NCBI RefSeq assembly: GCF_964275005.1
Contig: NC_092685.1
Location: 27,017,649 to 27,081,648, forward strand
Direction of reading: 5' to 3'
DNA length: 64,000 nt
Source: Diadema setosum
Lineage: Eukaryota > Echinodermata > Echinoidea > Diadematoida > Diadematidae
This document shows positions 24,355 to 35,621 of the stretch, one piece after another. Position 1 is the stretch's first letter, and each line of letters opens with the position of its first letter. The notes below the pieces were generated by a model. That model searched no databases and was not told where the DNA came from. It saw nothing but the letters and a program-made list of their open reading frames with translations. The translations under genes and the position numbers were made by a program.

Positions 24355-24462
24355 AAAATACGGATGAACCTGATGTCAACCGAGTGAACTTGTTGCAATA
24401 CTTCTGTCTAAAGCTCTTCCTTTGAGGATATCGAGCACTCTTCATAGAAGGATAGAATCACC

Positions 24463-24464
24463 AA

Positions 24465-24522
<58 letters not shown>
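24463..24522 (+). repeat. (TA)n microsatellite
   Basis: About 30 TA units between the two inverted-repeat elements. Confidence 0.97.
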
Positions 24523-24526
<4 letters not shown>

Positions 24527-25121
24527 ATAAAAAACAAAAGTGGAACAAAGTTCATGCTGTATTCACCAATGGCAACAGTGCAATATTACGTCATGATACA
24601 ATGATAATGAGTATAAAAACTTGGCACAACCGATATCTATAGTTCCTCAGAGGACGCAGCTGTGGTGGTGATGTAAAAGCAGTGCATTATTCCTTTAAAA
24701 ATTCAACATAATAAATACATAAATTAACTTTAATTCTAGTGTATAGATAATCTTTACATCATCTAAGATTATCATGATTATGAATAATATGAACATTGAT
24801 TTTTTTTTTTTTAAATCAAACTGAATTGTCACGCTGTGATGGTTATGTAAAATTTGTACAAGCAGTTTATTATTCCTAATAATAAATAATTCATATTACT
24901 GTTGCCAGGATGCGCGCTGGGTGCTGGGATGCCTATGATGCGTTACAGCGCGCATCCTTGGTAATACGGTTTCAATATTGTTATGGCTTAATTTTTGTTA
25001 TTGGGTCTCTCAGTATCGGCACTTGAGAAAGAGCGAGGAGCTCGAAAATTTGTGTACAGAAATAAACCGTTGGTGAATACAGCATGAACTTTGTTCCAGT
25101 TTTGTTTTTTATCCTTTTATC
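24523..25121. mobile_element. About 0.6-kb inverted-repeat element flanked by (TA)n, probable Penelope relative
   Basis: The left end (24523-24568) and right end (25069-25121) are inverted repeats, e.g. GGAACAAAGTTCATGCTG and CAGCATGAACTTTGTTCC. Before the right end, CTTGAGAAAGAGCGAGGAGC followed by TCGAAA recalls a decayed hammerhead (stem GAGC/GCTC then GAAA), but the CTGATGA core is not intact. An internal direct repeat (about 24655-24720 and 24832-24895) shares GTGATGTAAAAGCAGT- and TTATTCCT-like segments. A strong hairpin lies at 24905-24961. (TA)n precedes it, and more follows at 25187. Class assignment is by analogy with the neighbouring element. Confidence 0.5.
24905..24961 (+). other. 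GC-rich hairpin inside the 24523 element
   Basis: CCAGGATGCGCGCTG pairs with CAGCGCGCATCCTTGG, giving a stem of about 15 bp with one wobble and a loop of about 26 bases. It stands out from AT-rich surroundings. Function unknown. Confidence 0.7.
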
Positions 25122-25171
25122 TTGCAACACGTGGACAACCTACTCAATATATATGACATATGTGACATATA

Positions 25172-25409
<238 letters not shown>

Positions 25410-25559
25410 TATGTTGGGGTATATGTGTTTGATGTGTGTCCATGTGTGTTATTTGAATCAATACTGTCTTCTTCACTGGCTCACAGGTAGCAAAGGCTCT
25501 CATCCAATCAAAACGCACCATACATTTTTTCTTTCTTTAGAGAAAGGAAAAGGGGCAGT

Positions 25560-25620
25560 AGGAAGAGAGAGAGACAGAGATAGAGACAGAAGGAGGAGAA
25601 AGAACTAGAGAGGGGGTAGT
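25560..25620 (+). repeat. Purine-rich GA/GGA tract
   Basis: GAGAGAGAGACAGAGATAGAG and related purine-rich sequence following the (TA)n region. Confidence 0.7.
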
Positions 25621-26386
25621 AAGAAATTATAGATTTGTTGTAGACAAAGGGAACATGTACTCTGGTTTAACTTGATGAAAGTATGAACAATTGTCAGATA
25701 AATTTATGATGAAACTGAAGGAACTTCAAACCATTGTAAATTTCTGTAAATAAAAGGAAAACTAGGAAAATCATGGAATGAACATTTCACATATATATCA
25801 ATTGTTATCATAACATTCAAATTACTAGTAGAAAAATGGATGATAATGTAATCACCGATTGATTATATAGTACAAATTAGTAATCTAGAAGTCATTTTGG
25901 TGATAACTCAGCCACTGCGATATACTCCATTAAGTTGCCATATTGCTGTAAGAAATGACAAATCTGCAATCGTTTGAAGTGATGGAAATAGTATGATTCC
26001 TTTTCAATTCACTAGGGGGGAAACCCAATAGAAATTCAGGGAGGATTGGTGTACATAGTAGGTCTGTATATGTATAATATTTAGGAATCCAATTGCATCA
26101 TTTTTCAAGTAAAGGTGCTTGTGAAATTGTGGTCAATATCACTGTTTACTGAAAATGTGTGAAAATTTGAAGTTCCATATTTCAAGTTCGACTTCAATAA
26201 ATTTCTTTGATTTGGTGGTGTTATATGACCTTGCCTGGGAAAGAGAGGTTGCACAACAAAACAGTAGCTTTTCTCTTCGTATATGTACAAAAGAATGTAT
26301 GTACCAGATAGTTTCGCCACGTACCGTTGACTAATACTACTATCCGAAGAGGAAAAAAAGCGTGCATGGGCTGCATGCGGTCGAAG

Positions 26387-26446
26387 ATGGCGCTCGACCT
26401 CATCTTCTTTCTGCTGCCTAGTCTCCACGATGACATTGTTGTCCTG
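26387..26446 (+). CDS. Possible first coding exon of an unidentified gene
   Basis: An ATG in good context (GAAGATGG) opens a 20-codon frame beginning MALDLIFFLLPSLHDD and ending VVL directly at CTG/GTAATG, a usable splice donor in phase 0. The local sequence is less AT-rich than its flanks and resembles an exon edge. No downstream exon could be matched, and the peptide is not one I recognise; hydrophobic residues 4-10 are too few to assert a signal peptide. Chance remains a real possibility. The longer open frame on the opposite strand here looks like a shadow. Confidence 0.25.
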
Positions 26447-26815
26447 GTAATGACGGTAAAATCACTGCTTGGCACTACAGTTCGTCGAGGGCATTGATAA
26501 GATTTTATTCACTCTTACATAAATGCGTGAACTGAACAACTTCAAGTAAGAAATGAGGAAATAGTCACGAGGGCGTTTATTCATTTTTTCTTTCCAGGGA
26601 TAAGTACAGGAAAAAGACTCGGGAATAAAAAAGAGACTTCCCGTAAAAATAATGTTGTCCAATTGAACTCGTGTTTGAATATTTATATAAATCAAAGGAG
26701 ATCAGAAATTTTGATTGCAAGTAAACGTTTTGGCCGGCGACAGCAATAAGCGAAATAGCGGTCTGTTCGTCAATTTAGTATTACAGTTGTACCAGTCGGG
26801 GATTACTTTGCTTTT

Positions 26816-26929
26816 CCTTCTTCTTCTTCTTCTTCTTCTTCTTCTTCCTCGTCCTCTTCCTCTTCGTCTTCTTCCTCTTCTTCTTCTTCTTTTTCTTCCT
26901 ACTCCTCCTCCTCCTCCTCCTCTTCCTCG
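26816..26929 (+). repeat. (CTT)n/(CTC)n polypyrimidine repeat
   Basis: Over 110 bases of nearly pure pyrimidine on the plus strand (TTC, TCC triplets), with triplex-forming potential. Poly-Leu frames across it are artefacts. Confidence 0.95.
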
Positions 26930-27431
26930 ATAGCTAACGGACAGTGGGGGAGAGGCACGATGCCATGTTGGCTACTCTCCAAAATCAGTGTACGCCCTCT
27001 TGAGTCCAGGTACTGTGCAACTTCTCTTCTGTTTACTGTAACTGTAAACAAGGAAAGTATCGGTGTATCGTGAATACTGTTTTCTCTTTACCTGCATGTT
27101 ATCACATCTGATAACGCATCAATTTAAATGACCATATAATCATGACAAATATTTGAACACGTTTGACCAACGTTCATATTACTGTCGAGCATTCCGTCGA
27201 GGTGACAATTAAATTGCTATCATGATTTTTGTATTGTTTTGATTTGCCGTACGGCACGAAACGTAGGCCTACAGACAAAAGCAGGAATGGAATCTTAGAT
27301 TTCCCATTACAGTTTGCTGTGAAGGATGACCAATTAAGATTGCTGATAAGACCAAAAGTGCAACCCCAAGCCATCATGTGAATTGCGCAGATCAGCAAGA
27401 ACAGAATGATGCATAGACGGAACTGAGGGGA

Positions 27432-28066
27432 AGCGAATAATTTACGAGGGATGCGAATGTCGAAAAATTGGCGAGGTCCAACATTCAGATTCCCCCCCCC
27501 CCCCGAATGTGTTCCAACAATGGAACCGTAAATCATGTTTTTTTTCCGCAGTCAAATGAAGTTGGTATGAAGTCAGACACCTAGACAATCAATGTGCTTT
27601 ATGATACAGACGTCATGTGGAGCGGATCTGCCCCCAAACATGCACCATGAGAATGTATCACGAAATACAATAAATAGGTCGAGAAATGATCAAACGAACG
27701 TGGCTGAAACACATACGACATATTTTTCAAACTGCCGGAAGCTGTTTGGGGTTTCAGGAAGATTTTGCGAACACCGCGCACGTCACGTCATTCGCATACT
27801 AAATGAAGAAGCATTTTATGCATTTTCGAGAACAAATCACCACCCGGAATGCTGGGAACGTTCTCAAGAAACTTAGTTCTTGTGTGTTTATCTGTTTGTT
27901 TGAAAAGAAATTGAAATTCCCGCTGAACTGATAACGACATCTGCGAACAATGATTATTCACGACGCTTCTGAACCCAAGCAATGACAGCGGCGATTTTTT
28001 GCAGCCACATACAGTGTTGATGCAAAATAATGATAGATTTTGCCATTTTTCGTCATTCGCATACTT
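27432..28066. mobile_element. Diverged copy of the 1-kb GTGGGATTTCAC element
   Basis: The left part (GATGCGAATGTCG, CCAACATTCAG) and right part (GATTTTGCCATTTTTCGTCATTCGC) align in order with the element at 36190-37257, as do internal segments such as CTGTTTGGGGTTTCA and TTTTGCGAACACCGCGC. It carries an expanded poly-C run at about 27493. The terminal GTGGGATTTCAC is lost, so edges are approximate. The 94-codon frame inside is repeat sequence, not a gene. Confidence 0.65.
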
Positions 28067-28268
28067 CGCAGAGTCATTATGTAGCTACTGGCTCATCTCT
28101 CATTCAAATTTCCGCGATTGTTTAATGCAAAGAACTGGAAAATTCAACTAAAACCAAACAATCACTGCTGAGCGACTCCCACCATCCATTACCTCTCGTC
28201 TTTTTATAGTCCTTTTCTATCTCTTTTTGTATTTTATCTTCACATAACGTAATAAGTTTTCTCTCCCT

Positions 28269-28340
28269 CACACACACACACACACTCACACACACACACA
28301 CCCTCTCTCCCTCTCTCTCTTCCTCTCTCTCACTCTTTCC
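28269..28340 (+). repeat. (CA)n/(CT)n compound microsatellite
   Basis: CA units with one interruption, then CT-rich sequence. Confidence 0.9.
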
Positions 28341-28660
28341 TGCATGGCAGCGACTTAGTGTTGCGATTGTCCAGGGTGTTTGTTCCTGGTTAGTTAGGTT
28401 AGTTATGACAGGTCTCCATATCTTTTCACTTTTTATGTATATCAGTCTATCAATCATATAATTTGTTGTACAATGTGTTACGTGTGGGGGAATGCACCCT
28501 ATCGATACAAGCACTGCTTTTTAGCATTCCTCCCCATTTCCAGCATTTCCGTATATACTTACAGTATTTTGTAAACTTATCCTTCATTACGAATTATGAT
28601 GAAATTGATGTATTCAATATCTGTAAAACATTTATGTACTGTTGGAAATGCAAAAATAGA

Positions 28661-28772
<112 letters not shown>

Positions 28773-28860
28773 ATACTGAGAACTCACACAATGTGAAATC
28801 GAATGCATAATTTTATATCACGATAGAAGGGGAAACGGTCAATGTAATATAGCCATAGGA

Positions 28861-28912
28861 GTGAGAGAGAGAAGGAGGAGGGGGGGGGGGGGGGAGGGAG
28901 GAGGATGTTGGA
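28861..28912 (+). repeat. (GA)n followed by long G run
   Basis: GAGAGAGAGAAGGAGGAG then a run of about 16 G, then GGGAGGAGG. Purine-only strand, with potential for triplex or quadruplex formation. Confidence 0.9.
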
Positions 28913-28933
28913 TGGGGTAGAATAAGACACCAT

Positions 28934-29284
28934 CGGTATGGTTTAGGTTGAGTTGGGGTTTCAGGTTTCCAACTTTTTTTTATAAGATAACGAGAAACCT
29001 CTTTGAATTATGAAGGAGCATACAATATGATTATTCTATGATGAAAACTGGTTTTGATATGGCTGAGATATCCAAAATAAAGAGGTCTCAGTAATTAGGA
29101 CCACTTTGTTTTACATTGTTGTTTTGTCAGCCATCTCAGCCATCTCAAACTGATTTTTCTTTTTTTTTTTAAACAAACTTTGAATTCCTGTTAGAATTGT
29201 ATAGTCTTTCATATTTCATAAGTAGTTTCTGTCTTTGCAAAAAGTTAAAAATTTGGATCCGGCATCTCATCCCAAACTACATCA
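28934..29284. mobile_element. Degraded MITE, family B (copy 2)
   Basis: It aligns along its length with the 4621, 31033 and 59901 copies: GATAACGAGAAACCTC, GGCTGAGATATCCAAAA, CCATCTCAGCC and CTTTCATATTTCATAAG appear in order. Terminal TTAAAGGG ends are lost. Confidence 0.75.
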
Positions 29285-30222
29285 TCTATCTTGTCGTTGT
29301 TTGTGATCATGAATTTTCTTTCAAACTACAACTGGTGCACTTCGTGAGGTCAATGTCTGCAACTCGGATATACTCCTGACATCTCACGATGTTTATGTAA
29401 TTATATCGTCGGTTGTTTGTGTAGGAAACAGGTGTTTTGGGGTTTCTTTTTCATCTGTCTGCTTAATTTTCCAGAGCAAAAACAAAACAAAAACAAAACA
29501 AACAGCAGATTGGATTAGGTGGTAAGCCCATCTTTTCTGTATCCCGCTACTGGGAAAACAATCGGATTGCCCAGAAAGCGGGTCACCACAGCGTATGTCC
29601 CATCAAGGACAGAGAATTAGAGTTTTTGTTGATGTGATAATTCGCCTAAGGTTCGAAGGTCACTTCGTGTGCATTACAGATAACGGGAAATACAAACGAA
29701 AGATAACAGTCGGGTATTTATCCCGTTTTAGTGATAACCTGATTGATTATAACTTTTCGTCTTTAGGAGGTAAATAGAGCTTACACAGTTTTCGTCGACA
29801 GCGCTATGGTTTACGATGTTTAGCTCCTATCTAAATTTCTCCACGGAATATTTTTTTCCGGCATATTGATAATAATAATGTTCTCTGTCTACACAATCTA
29901 TTCTCCACCTCAGGGGCATTCTAGATCCTTGAAACTAAATCCATGAATCGTCTCAACAAGGAAGTGCGTGATACCTCCTCGGCTCACTTCCTTCAAAAAG
30001 TAATGATTTCCCGAGTGAGCTGATAAAGGGACTGCACCATGTAGCACATAATCAATAACATTGACATAATCAAACAATGTATGTCTTACTCTATATGTAT
30101 AGAAAAGGGCGCCCGATCTCAGAAAACTATGACACCTCCTGTGAATGACCCATAAACGAATCGTATAGTGGCTCCCTTCTATATTATCCACACACTCGTC
30201 ACCGTAATCGTCGCGGGTGCAC

Positions 30223-30729
30223 GTCACGAGACCGACACCTAAGGATCATACAGCCCAGGAGTCATACAGCCCACGATTTATTCAACCCACGATTTATGCA
30301 GCCCACGAGTCATACACGGCCCATGAGTTCGGCACTAGGCAAACAAGGCCCACGAAACCGCCCGTGTTGTAGTGCTGTAGTGGGCCGTTTTTACCTATCA
30401 GTGTCGAACTCATGGACCCTATTTGCCTAGAGTCGAAGTTATGGGCTGTATGACTCGTGGGCTGTATAACTCGTGGGCTGTATGACTCATGGACTTTTTT
30501 GAAGTGTCAAACTCGAGGACTGTTTGTTTATTATTCACAGCAAAATCACAAAGTAACAATGATACTTTTGACTGGAATATTATAATAACTGAAGATAAAC
30601 GGATTGCTCTGCTCAGCTCGGCCTTCGTGGTCGTGCTGGTCTTCCGACGGGTCCAACTTCACATGAATAATCACATTGATTAAGACTTCATACAACGTAT
30701 GACTCGTGGGTGTCGGCTCGTGGGATGAC
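30223..30729. mobile_element. Composite foldback with 16-bp tandem units in both arms
   Basis: Outer ends GTCACGAGACCGACACC and GGTGTCGGCTCGTGGGATGAC are inverted. Inside, about five tandem units of the type CATACAGCCCACGAGT (30247-30328) face about three inverted units GGGCTGTATGACTCGT (about 30441-30494). Between them, GTTCGGCACTAGGCAAA and its mirror extend the pairing. This gives a long imperfect stem built from short tandem repeats. Class unknown. Confidence 0.65.
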
Positions 30730-31032
30730 CTCATCGTCGCCACTCGCTGGATCATCATTATCATCATCATCGTGATACCTGTGTTGGAACTAGAAGTATT
30801 GATTGCCTATCTTGGTCATCGATGACACAGCATTCCGATTCTGTTTATCTTTACTCTCTTATCTATTATAATCTTTATCTTACTGTATATAACGTTTACT
30901 GTCCTCGTGCTCAAACAATTATATCGACAAGTACAAGGCCAAAACACTCTGCAATGAGAAGAGCGAATATCACCTGTAGCGTTGCCCTTGCTTGTCAAGA
31001 GATGTTTCGATGATTGTACCTATATCTGTGTT

Positions 31033-31424
31033 TTAAAGGGTGTTACAGTAAATTTGGTTGAGGTGAGGATTTAGCTTTTAACGTTTTGCGAAATATTCAG
31101 AAAACACTCTATGAGATGTCAAAGAGCATGTAATTCTAAGAGGTATCAAAAGTTTATTTGATGAAAATCGGTTTTGAAATGGCTGAGATATCCAAAAACA
31201 AAGTGAAACAAAGAGATTCTAATAAAAGGCGTGGCCTGTCGCCTTATATTATCATCACTTTTGGGGTATCTCGGCCATTTGAAACCAATTTTCATCAAAT
31301 AAACGTTGAATCCTTCTTAAAATTACATGCTCTTTCATATTTCATAAGAGGTTTCTCATTATCTCACTTAGGAATGTTCAAACCATGAATCCCCACCTCA
31401 ACCAGTACTTTACAGTCCCTTTAA
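31033..31424. mobile_element. 392-bp TTAA-bounded MITE, family B (copy 3, inverted)
   Basis: Reads as the reverse of the 4621 copy: the left end TTAAAGGGTGTTACAG and the right end CAGTACTTTACAGTCCCTTTAA, with a GATGAAAATCGGTTTTGAAA arm and its mirror. TTAA on both edges. Confidence 0.85.
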
Positions 31425-31650
31425 GTTGGTCAATGGAATAATTCTTCTCTTCGCGAGCATTTTCTTCCAGAATTTGTCCTTTTGGAGGACAGGGTCCGCA
31501 AAAAGAGGTCAACACAAGAAGATCATTTTCTGTCATATTATATTCAAACCTATATCAAGCGAAAAAAAAAAAGGGAAAGAAGGCTTAGATACATAAAGCA
31601 AAAATACAAACACGCAAACAAACAAAACCTTACAGTTATAGCATTATTGT

Positions 31651-31978
31651 GATGACTCCATTTCTCGGTCAGGGGCCCACATAAAAATTACAGGGAGGCC
31701 CGCAAGTATTCTAAATTCTGTCTGTATATCCAACACACCCATCATTCTAAAGATGACCAGTACGAAAGCAATGATCTCAGATACCAGCTACTTTTCTTTA
31801 CGATGACTCCATTTCTCGGTCAGGGCCCACAGAAATAACAGGGAGGCTCGCAATTATTCCAAGTTCTGTCTATACCAAAATAATATCCAACGCAATGATC
31901 CCATCACTCTTATGGCCAGTACGGAAGCAATGAGCACGCACGCAATGATCTCGATACCAGCTACTTTCCTTTACGATG
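31651..31978 (+). repeat. Tandem duplication, two units of about 151 and 177 bp
   Basis: Both units begin GATGACTCCATTTCTCGGTC, continue with GGGCCCACA..ACAGGGAGGC and end GATACCAGCTACTTTYCTTTAC. The second unit carries a small internal expansion (about 26 bases, ACGCAATGATC-like repeats). No coding capacity recognised. Confidence 0.9.
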
Positions 31979-33205
31979 GGTGTGTGACCTCTTCCGCTGC
32001 ATGGGTGGGGGTGGGGAGGGAGGGGACCTTCATCATCTTAAGGGTCGGACCAAAAAGAATACGAATAAGCGAAGAAACAACAAGAACAAGCGAAGAAAGA
32101 TCAGCAGTCGGTGTAGTACATACTATATTCCGCTAGATACTGTTAAATCTTCCACGGCAAACGTAGTCTTTTCTTGTACCTTTTCCCACATACTAGTATA
32201 TTGTCTTTTCAGTTATCTTATTTGCATTTCTGATGTGTCTGTTCAAATCCGAACAAAAGACTTGCAGGTCAAGTTTAGGTCACCACTCCGAGATGTGAGG
32301 AGAGACATGTATGCTATGAGTGCATTTACTTCATATCCCTAGAATATCATGTTTACAATTTCTCTGGCAAATAATGCTATTCAAATTCCTCACCGTACAC
32401 TTGAAATCGCAGAGATTATTGTATCGTCAAAAGCGCAGTTGCAATACAGTGGCCACCGCTAATCAGGACGCGGTTTTTGAAAACGATGGAATTTTCCCTA
32501 CACGACAACTTGCCCATTTCTGGAACCATGCAAATCGCAAATCACGACACCTTTGACGTGGGTAGATCTCTGTAACATTGGGTCCTATTCCTGATCATGA
32601 CACCAAGAAAAATGTTCTTGGTGTTATAAATGCTGGGCAAACTGTAGAGTTTTGGGTTTGCTCAAAATGATAATGTTAATGCATGCGCAATGTTGTAAAG
32701 TTTTGTTTGGTTGTTTGTTTGTTGCTTGTTTGTTAGTTTGTTTGCAAGTAAGGAAGCAGGGGACATTGTTAGGAACACTTTATCTCTGTATTGTTTCGAT
32801 GTAGTCGTCATTTTTAAACTTTAATGAGGGACAGTGACAGCATTCAGAGCCTAAATCTGTTCCGATTAACGGGTTTATTGAGGTCCCCCTTGGTTCCTAA
32901 TTATTGAGTGAACACTAATACTGCTCTTGACGGGCTCCCTTCCCTCCTATACCATATCCTATTCCTCTTCATCCTCCTCTTCTTCTTTTCCTGTTTCTCC
33001 TTTTCCTTCTCATGCTTAAATCTCCTGTTATTTCTGTTCTTCTTCTTGTTGTTCCTGCTCTCTCTCTCTCTTTCTTTCTCTCATTTATTTATTTCTAGCT
33101 AACTATCAACGGAATTTCATGAGACTTCATTGTCCAAACATCCGGGACAGTAGGGTCCTACGTGACCTCAAGATCGCTCAAAGTCGAATCAATAACATAA
33201 TGCGA

Positions 33206-33577
33206 CGTCATGATCAAGGTCGCCGCAATGACACTATACAGCGAATCTCGTCCTTGAATTAGATTGTATATGCCACTTTCTCCCGATAATTCAATTCATA
33301 TTTCTCTTTCTCTATCCCGTCCTCCTCTTCTTCCTCCTCCTCCGCCTTCTTTTTATTTTCATTCCTTCTTCTCCCTCATCTTTCTCCCTGTCCATCTATA
33401 CCCTTTCCATCTATTCCTGTAATATTTAGTTTTTCCTTTTCTTCATCGCTTTTTTAGCCCCATGTTTCTGCATAGACCTGTTTTGTTGTACCTATACCGC
33501 GAGCTCTCTCAAGGCTTATACGCTCGTCCTCTTTTATCCAGGTCAGCATGATTGTGACGTCATTATCAAGGTCGCCT
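33206..33577 (+). repeat. Short direct repeats GACGTCATKATCAAGGTCGCC
   Basis: GACGTCATGATCAAGGTCGC at 33206 recurs as GACGTCATTATCAAGGTCGC at 33557, separated by pyrimidine-rich sequence. Possibly remnants of a segment duplication. Confidence 0.5.
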
Positions 33578-33587
33578 CTAAGCGTCT

Positions 33588-33755
33588 GGGCAATTACCCC
33601 CGAGGGCAATTACCCCCCGGCTAAATTCTGGTTAGTGGTAACATTAGAGTAAAGATTATAGGGTTAGGGTTAGGTTTAGGGTTAGGAGTTTGGGTTAGGG
33701 TTAGGATTAGGGCCAGGGGAAGGGTCCGGGGTAATTGCCCAGGGGGTAATTGCCC
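33588..33755. mobile_element. 168-bp MITE with TTAGGG-like core and doubled GGGCAATTACCCC ends
   Basis: The left end has GGGCAATTACCCCC twice in tandem, and the right end has GGGGTAATTGCCC twice. The core holds about eight degenerate TTAGGG units (GGGTTAGGGTTAGG etc.). Each terminal unit is itself nearly palindromic. Related copy with C expansion at 3518-3702. Confidence 0.75.
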
Positions 33756-34239
33756 TAGAGCCCCTCTAAGACCCGTGCTCTTACACACACGATGTCGGTT
33801 GTGTGATAAGCACTAAGCAGACCAAAATATTAATGACAAACTCTGTGTTTATAAGGTACAGATTATTCACACTTAAACCAGCATGACAATCAACATTCAA
33901 ACGAAATTATCGCCAATTCACCAGCGGTAATTATCTTGTTCGAGTCAATCATTGACAAAAATCAGAACAATTTATCTCATCAAAATACACTCGAGAAATC
34001 GGTAGCTAAGAGGTCAGAATCTCGTACTTGCTTACTCATATACCTGGCCTAAAGAGTTCTGATCTGTCGGCGGCTTCCTCAAAAGTATAATTTCAAATCA
34101 TGATCAAGTTGATTGTCCTAGAATAGTACACGAACAAAAAAAAAAACACAAAACTATAGACGTTTCATTAAAATCGAACATAAGATAAGAAAATTACAAA
34201 TGCAAAAGGGAAAAAAGATGGTGCATACTAATGAACCTT

Positions 34240-34360
34240 TCGGGATTACGAATATCATTTCATTTTCGGATGAACGAAGCTTTGGAATAACATACTTTAT
34301 TTTCTATTCGGAATTGCGAACCTCCTGAATACCGAACCTTCGGAACAAAAAAACAAAACA
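34240..34360 (+). repeat. Dispersed GAACCTTCGGAAT repeat family
   Basis: Recurrent GAACCTTTCGGGATTACGAA / CGAACCTTCGGAACAAAA units. The same family occurs inverted at 59772-59900 and tandem at 60291-60550, including a shared GGTGCATACTAAYGAACC junction. Confidence 0.7.
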
Positions 34361-34483
34361 AAAAATTATGTGTAAAACGGAAAAGACCGCCCACTGTCAA
34401 TGCTCAGCTTCAAAAAGTCATTTAATGCTGTATCTGACCAAGTCGAGTCACTCATGTGGGAAAATATTGGCTGGGAAGACACT

Positions 34484-34580
34484 ACTACAACAATTACTAT
34501 CACTACTGCTACTACTACTACAACTATACTACTACTACTACTACTGCCACTACTCTTACTCCTCTTACTACTACTACTCA
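34484..34580 (+). repeat. (ACT)n trinucleotide repeat
   Basis: About 30 triplets, mostly ACT, with interruptions. Confidence 0.9.
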
Positions 34581-35071
34581 TTTTCATCTTATAATTCGAA
34601 ATGTCCTCAATATAATTGTTAATATCAAGGTTTTATTATCATTAACATTATCAGCTGAGAAGTGCTCGACGTCTAAGAGAATGACCCATTGCTTTTCCAA
34701 CTACAATTACATCCCTTTTCTTTTCTTTTCTTTTCTTTTTTCTTATCAGGTGGGGAACCCGGTGGGGAACCACTGGTAATTCACATTCCTTCATGCAGCC
34801 ACCAACCTGTCACGCGTTTGAACACTTGACTTTGAAATCGGTCACATGACCTCAGCCAAAAGATATACGCCAAATAATCATGCTGCGGATAGCGAGTGCA
34901 ATCATCTGATCTGCAATCATGACATGCCCAAAAAGAGATCCTCAGACATGATTGTCTGTGTTTGCCAATGTACACCCCATTTCGTCACAATTGGTGGCCG
35001 GTGTTTCATGGTTTGTCGTAGTTAGTTATAACTATTTTCTTTTTTTATGGGGTACTCAGCAACCAGCTCGT

Positions 35072-35072
35072 A

Positions 35073-35108
<36 letters not shown>

Positions 35109-35128
35109 CACACACAAAAAAAAAAACA
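35072..35128 (+). repeat. (CA)n then poly-A
   Basis: CA units with one AA interruption, then an A run and CAACAAC. Confidence 0.92.
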
Positions 35129-35313
35129 ACAACCATGGTACAGGTTTGCACAAATCAAATAATTCCATATGAAATAAAGCATATTTCTAATGCACCCTGG
35201 TCAGATAGCATTGCTGGCTTAGGGCTAAATTTGGTGGGAGGAGGACCTTGAAAACCGGGCTATATCATAATCATATTAGAGGCAAGCGACCTAATATAAA
35301 TATTAGTATCTTT

Positions 35314-35428
35314 CAGTCATTATCATCATCAACATCAACATAAGCACTGTCATAATCATCTTCACAACGATCACATCATCATCACAGAGGATCACTGTAC
35401 TTAATCATCATAATCATTATCATCATCA
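35314..35428 (+). repeat. (ATC)n imperfect trinucleotide repeat
   Basis: TCATCATCAACATCA-type units interspersed over about 115 bases. Confidence 0.8.
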
Positions 35429-35621
35429 CTTACACACATTGTATTTAGTACCATAACCCTAATTTGTCTTAATATTCTATGACAACCCCTATAAAAGAAA
35501 AACAAACAAACAAAAACAAGCACACCACAGTACTTCCAGTTTGTCATACTGATTTTTTCCCAAATGCAGCATCACAATTTATTCAGAAAAATAGTAAATT
35601 GTCACATGTTATTGAACTATA

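Larger units (their letters stand above)
23992..24405. mobile_element. 414-bp Penelope-like/retrozyme-like element with 114-bp identical inverted arms
   Basis: The left arm (23992-24105) and right arm (24292-24405) are perfect inverted repeats by my reading, around a 186-bp centre. Each arm contains CTGATGA, a short stem, GAAA and GTA in the order of a hammerhead ribozyme. Penelope-like elements are known to carry type I hammerheads with a tiny stem III in their terminal repeats, to occur with inverted terminal repeats, and to sit beside TA-rich DNA. Here the left edge abuts (TA)n, and another (TA)n starts 57 bases past the right edge. No reverse transcriptase is present, so this would be a truncated or non-autonomous copy. 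Confidence 0.7.

Noticed and set aside
31651..31978. CRISPR-like array
   Set aside because: Only two long repeats with no short repeat-spacer pattern, in a eukaryotic context.
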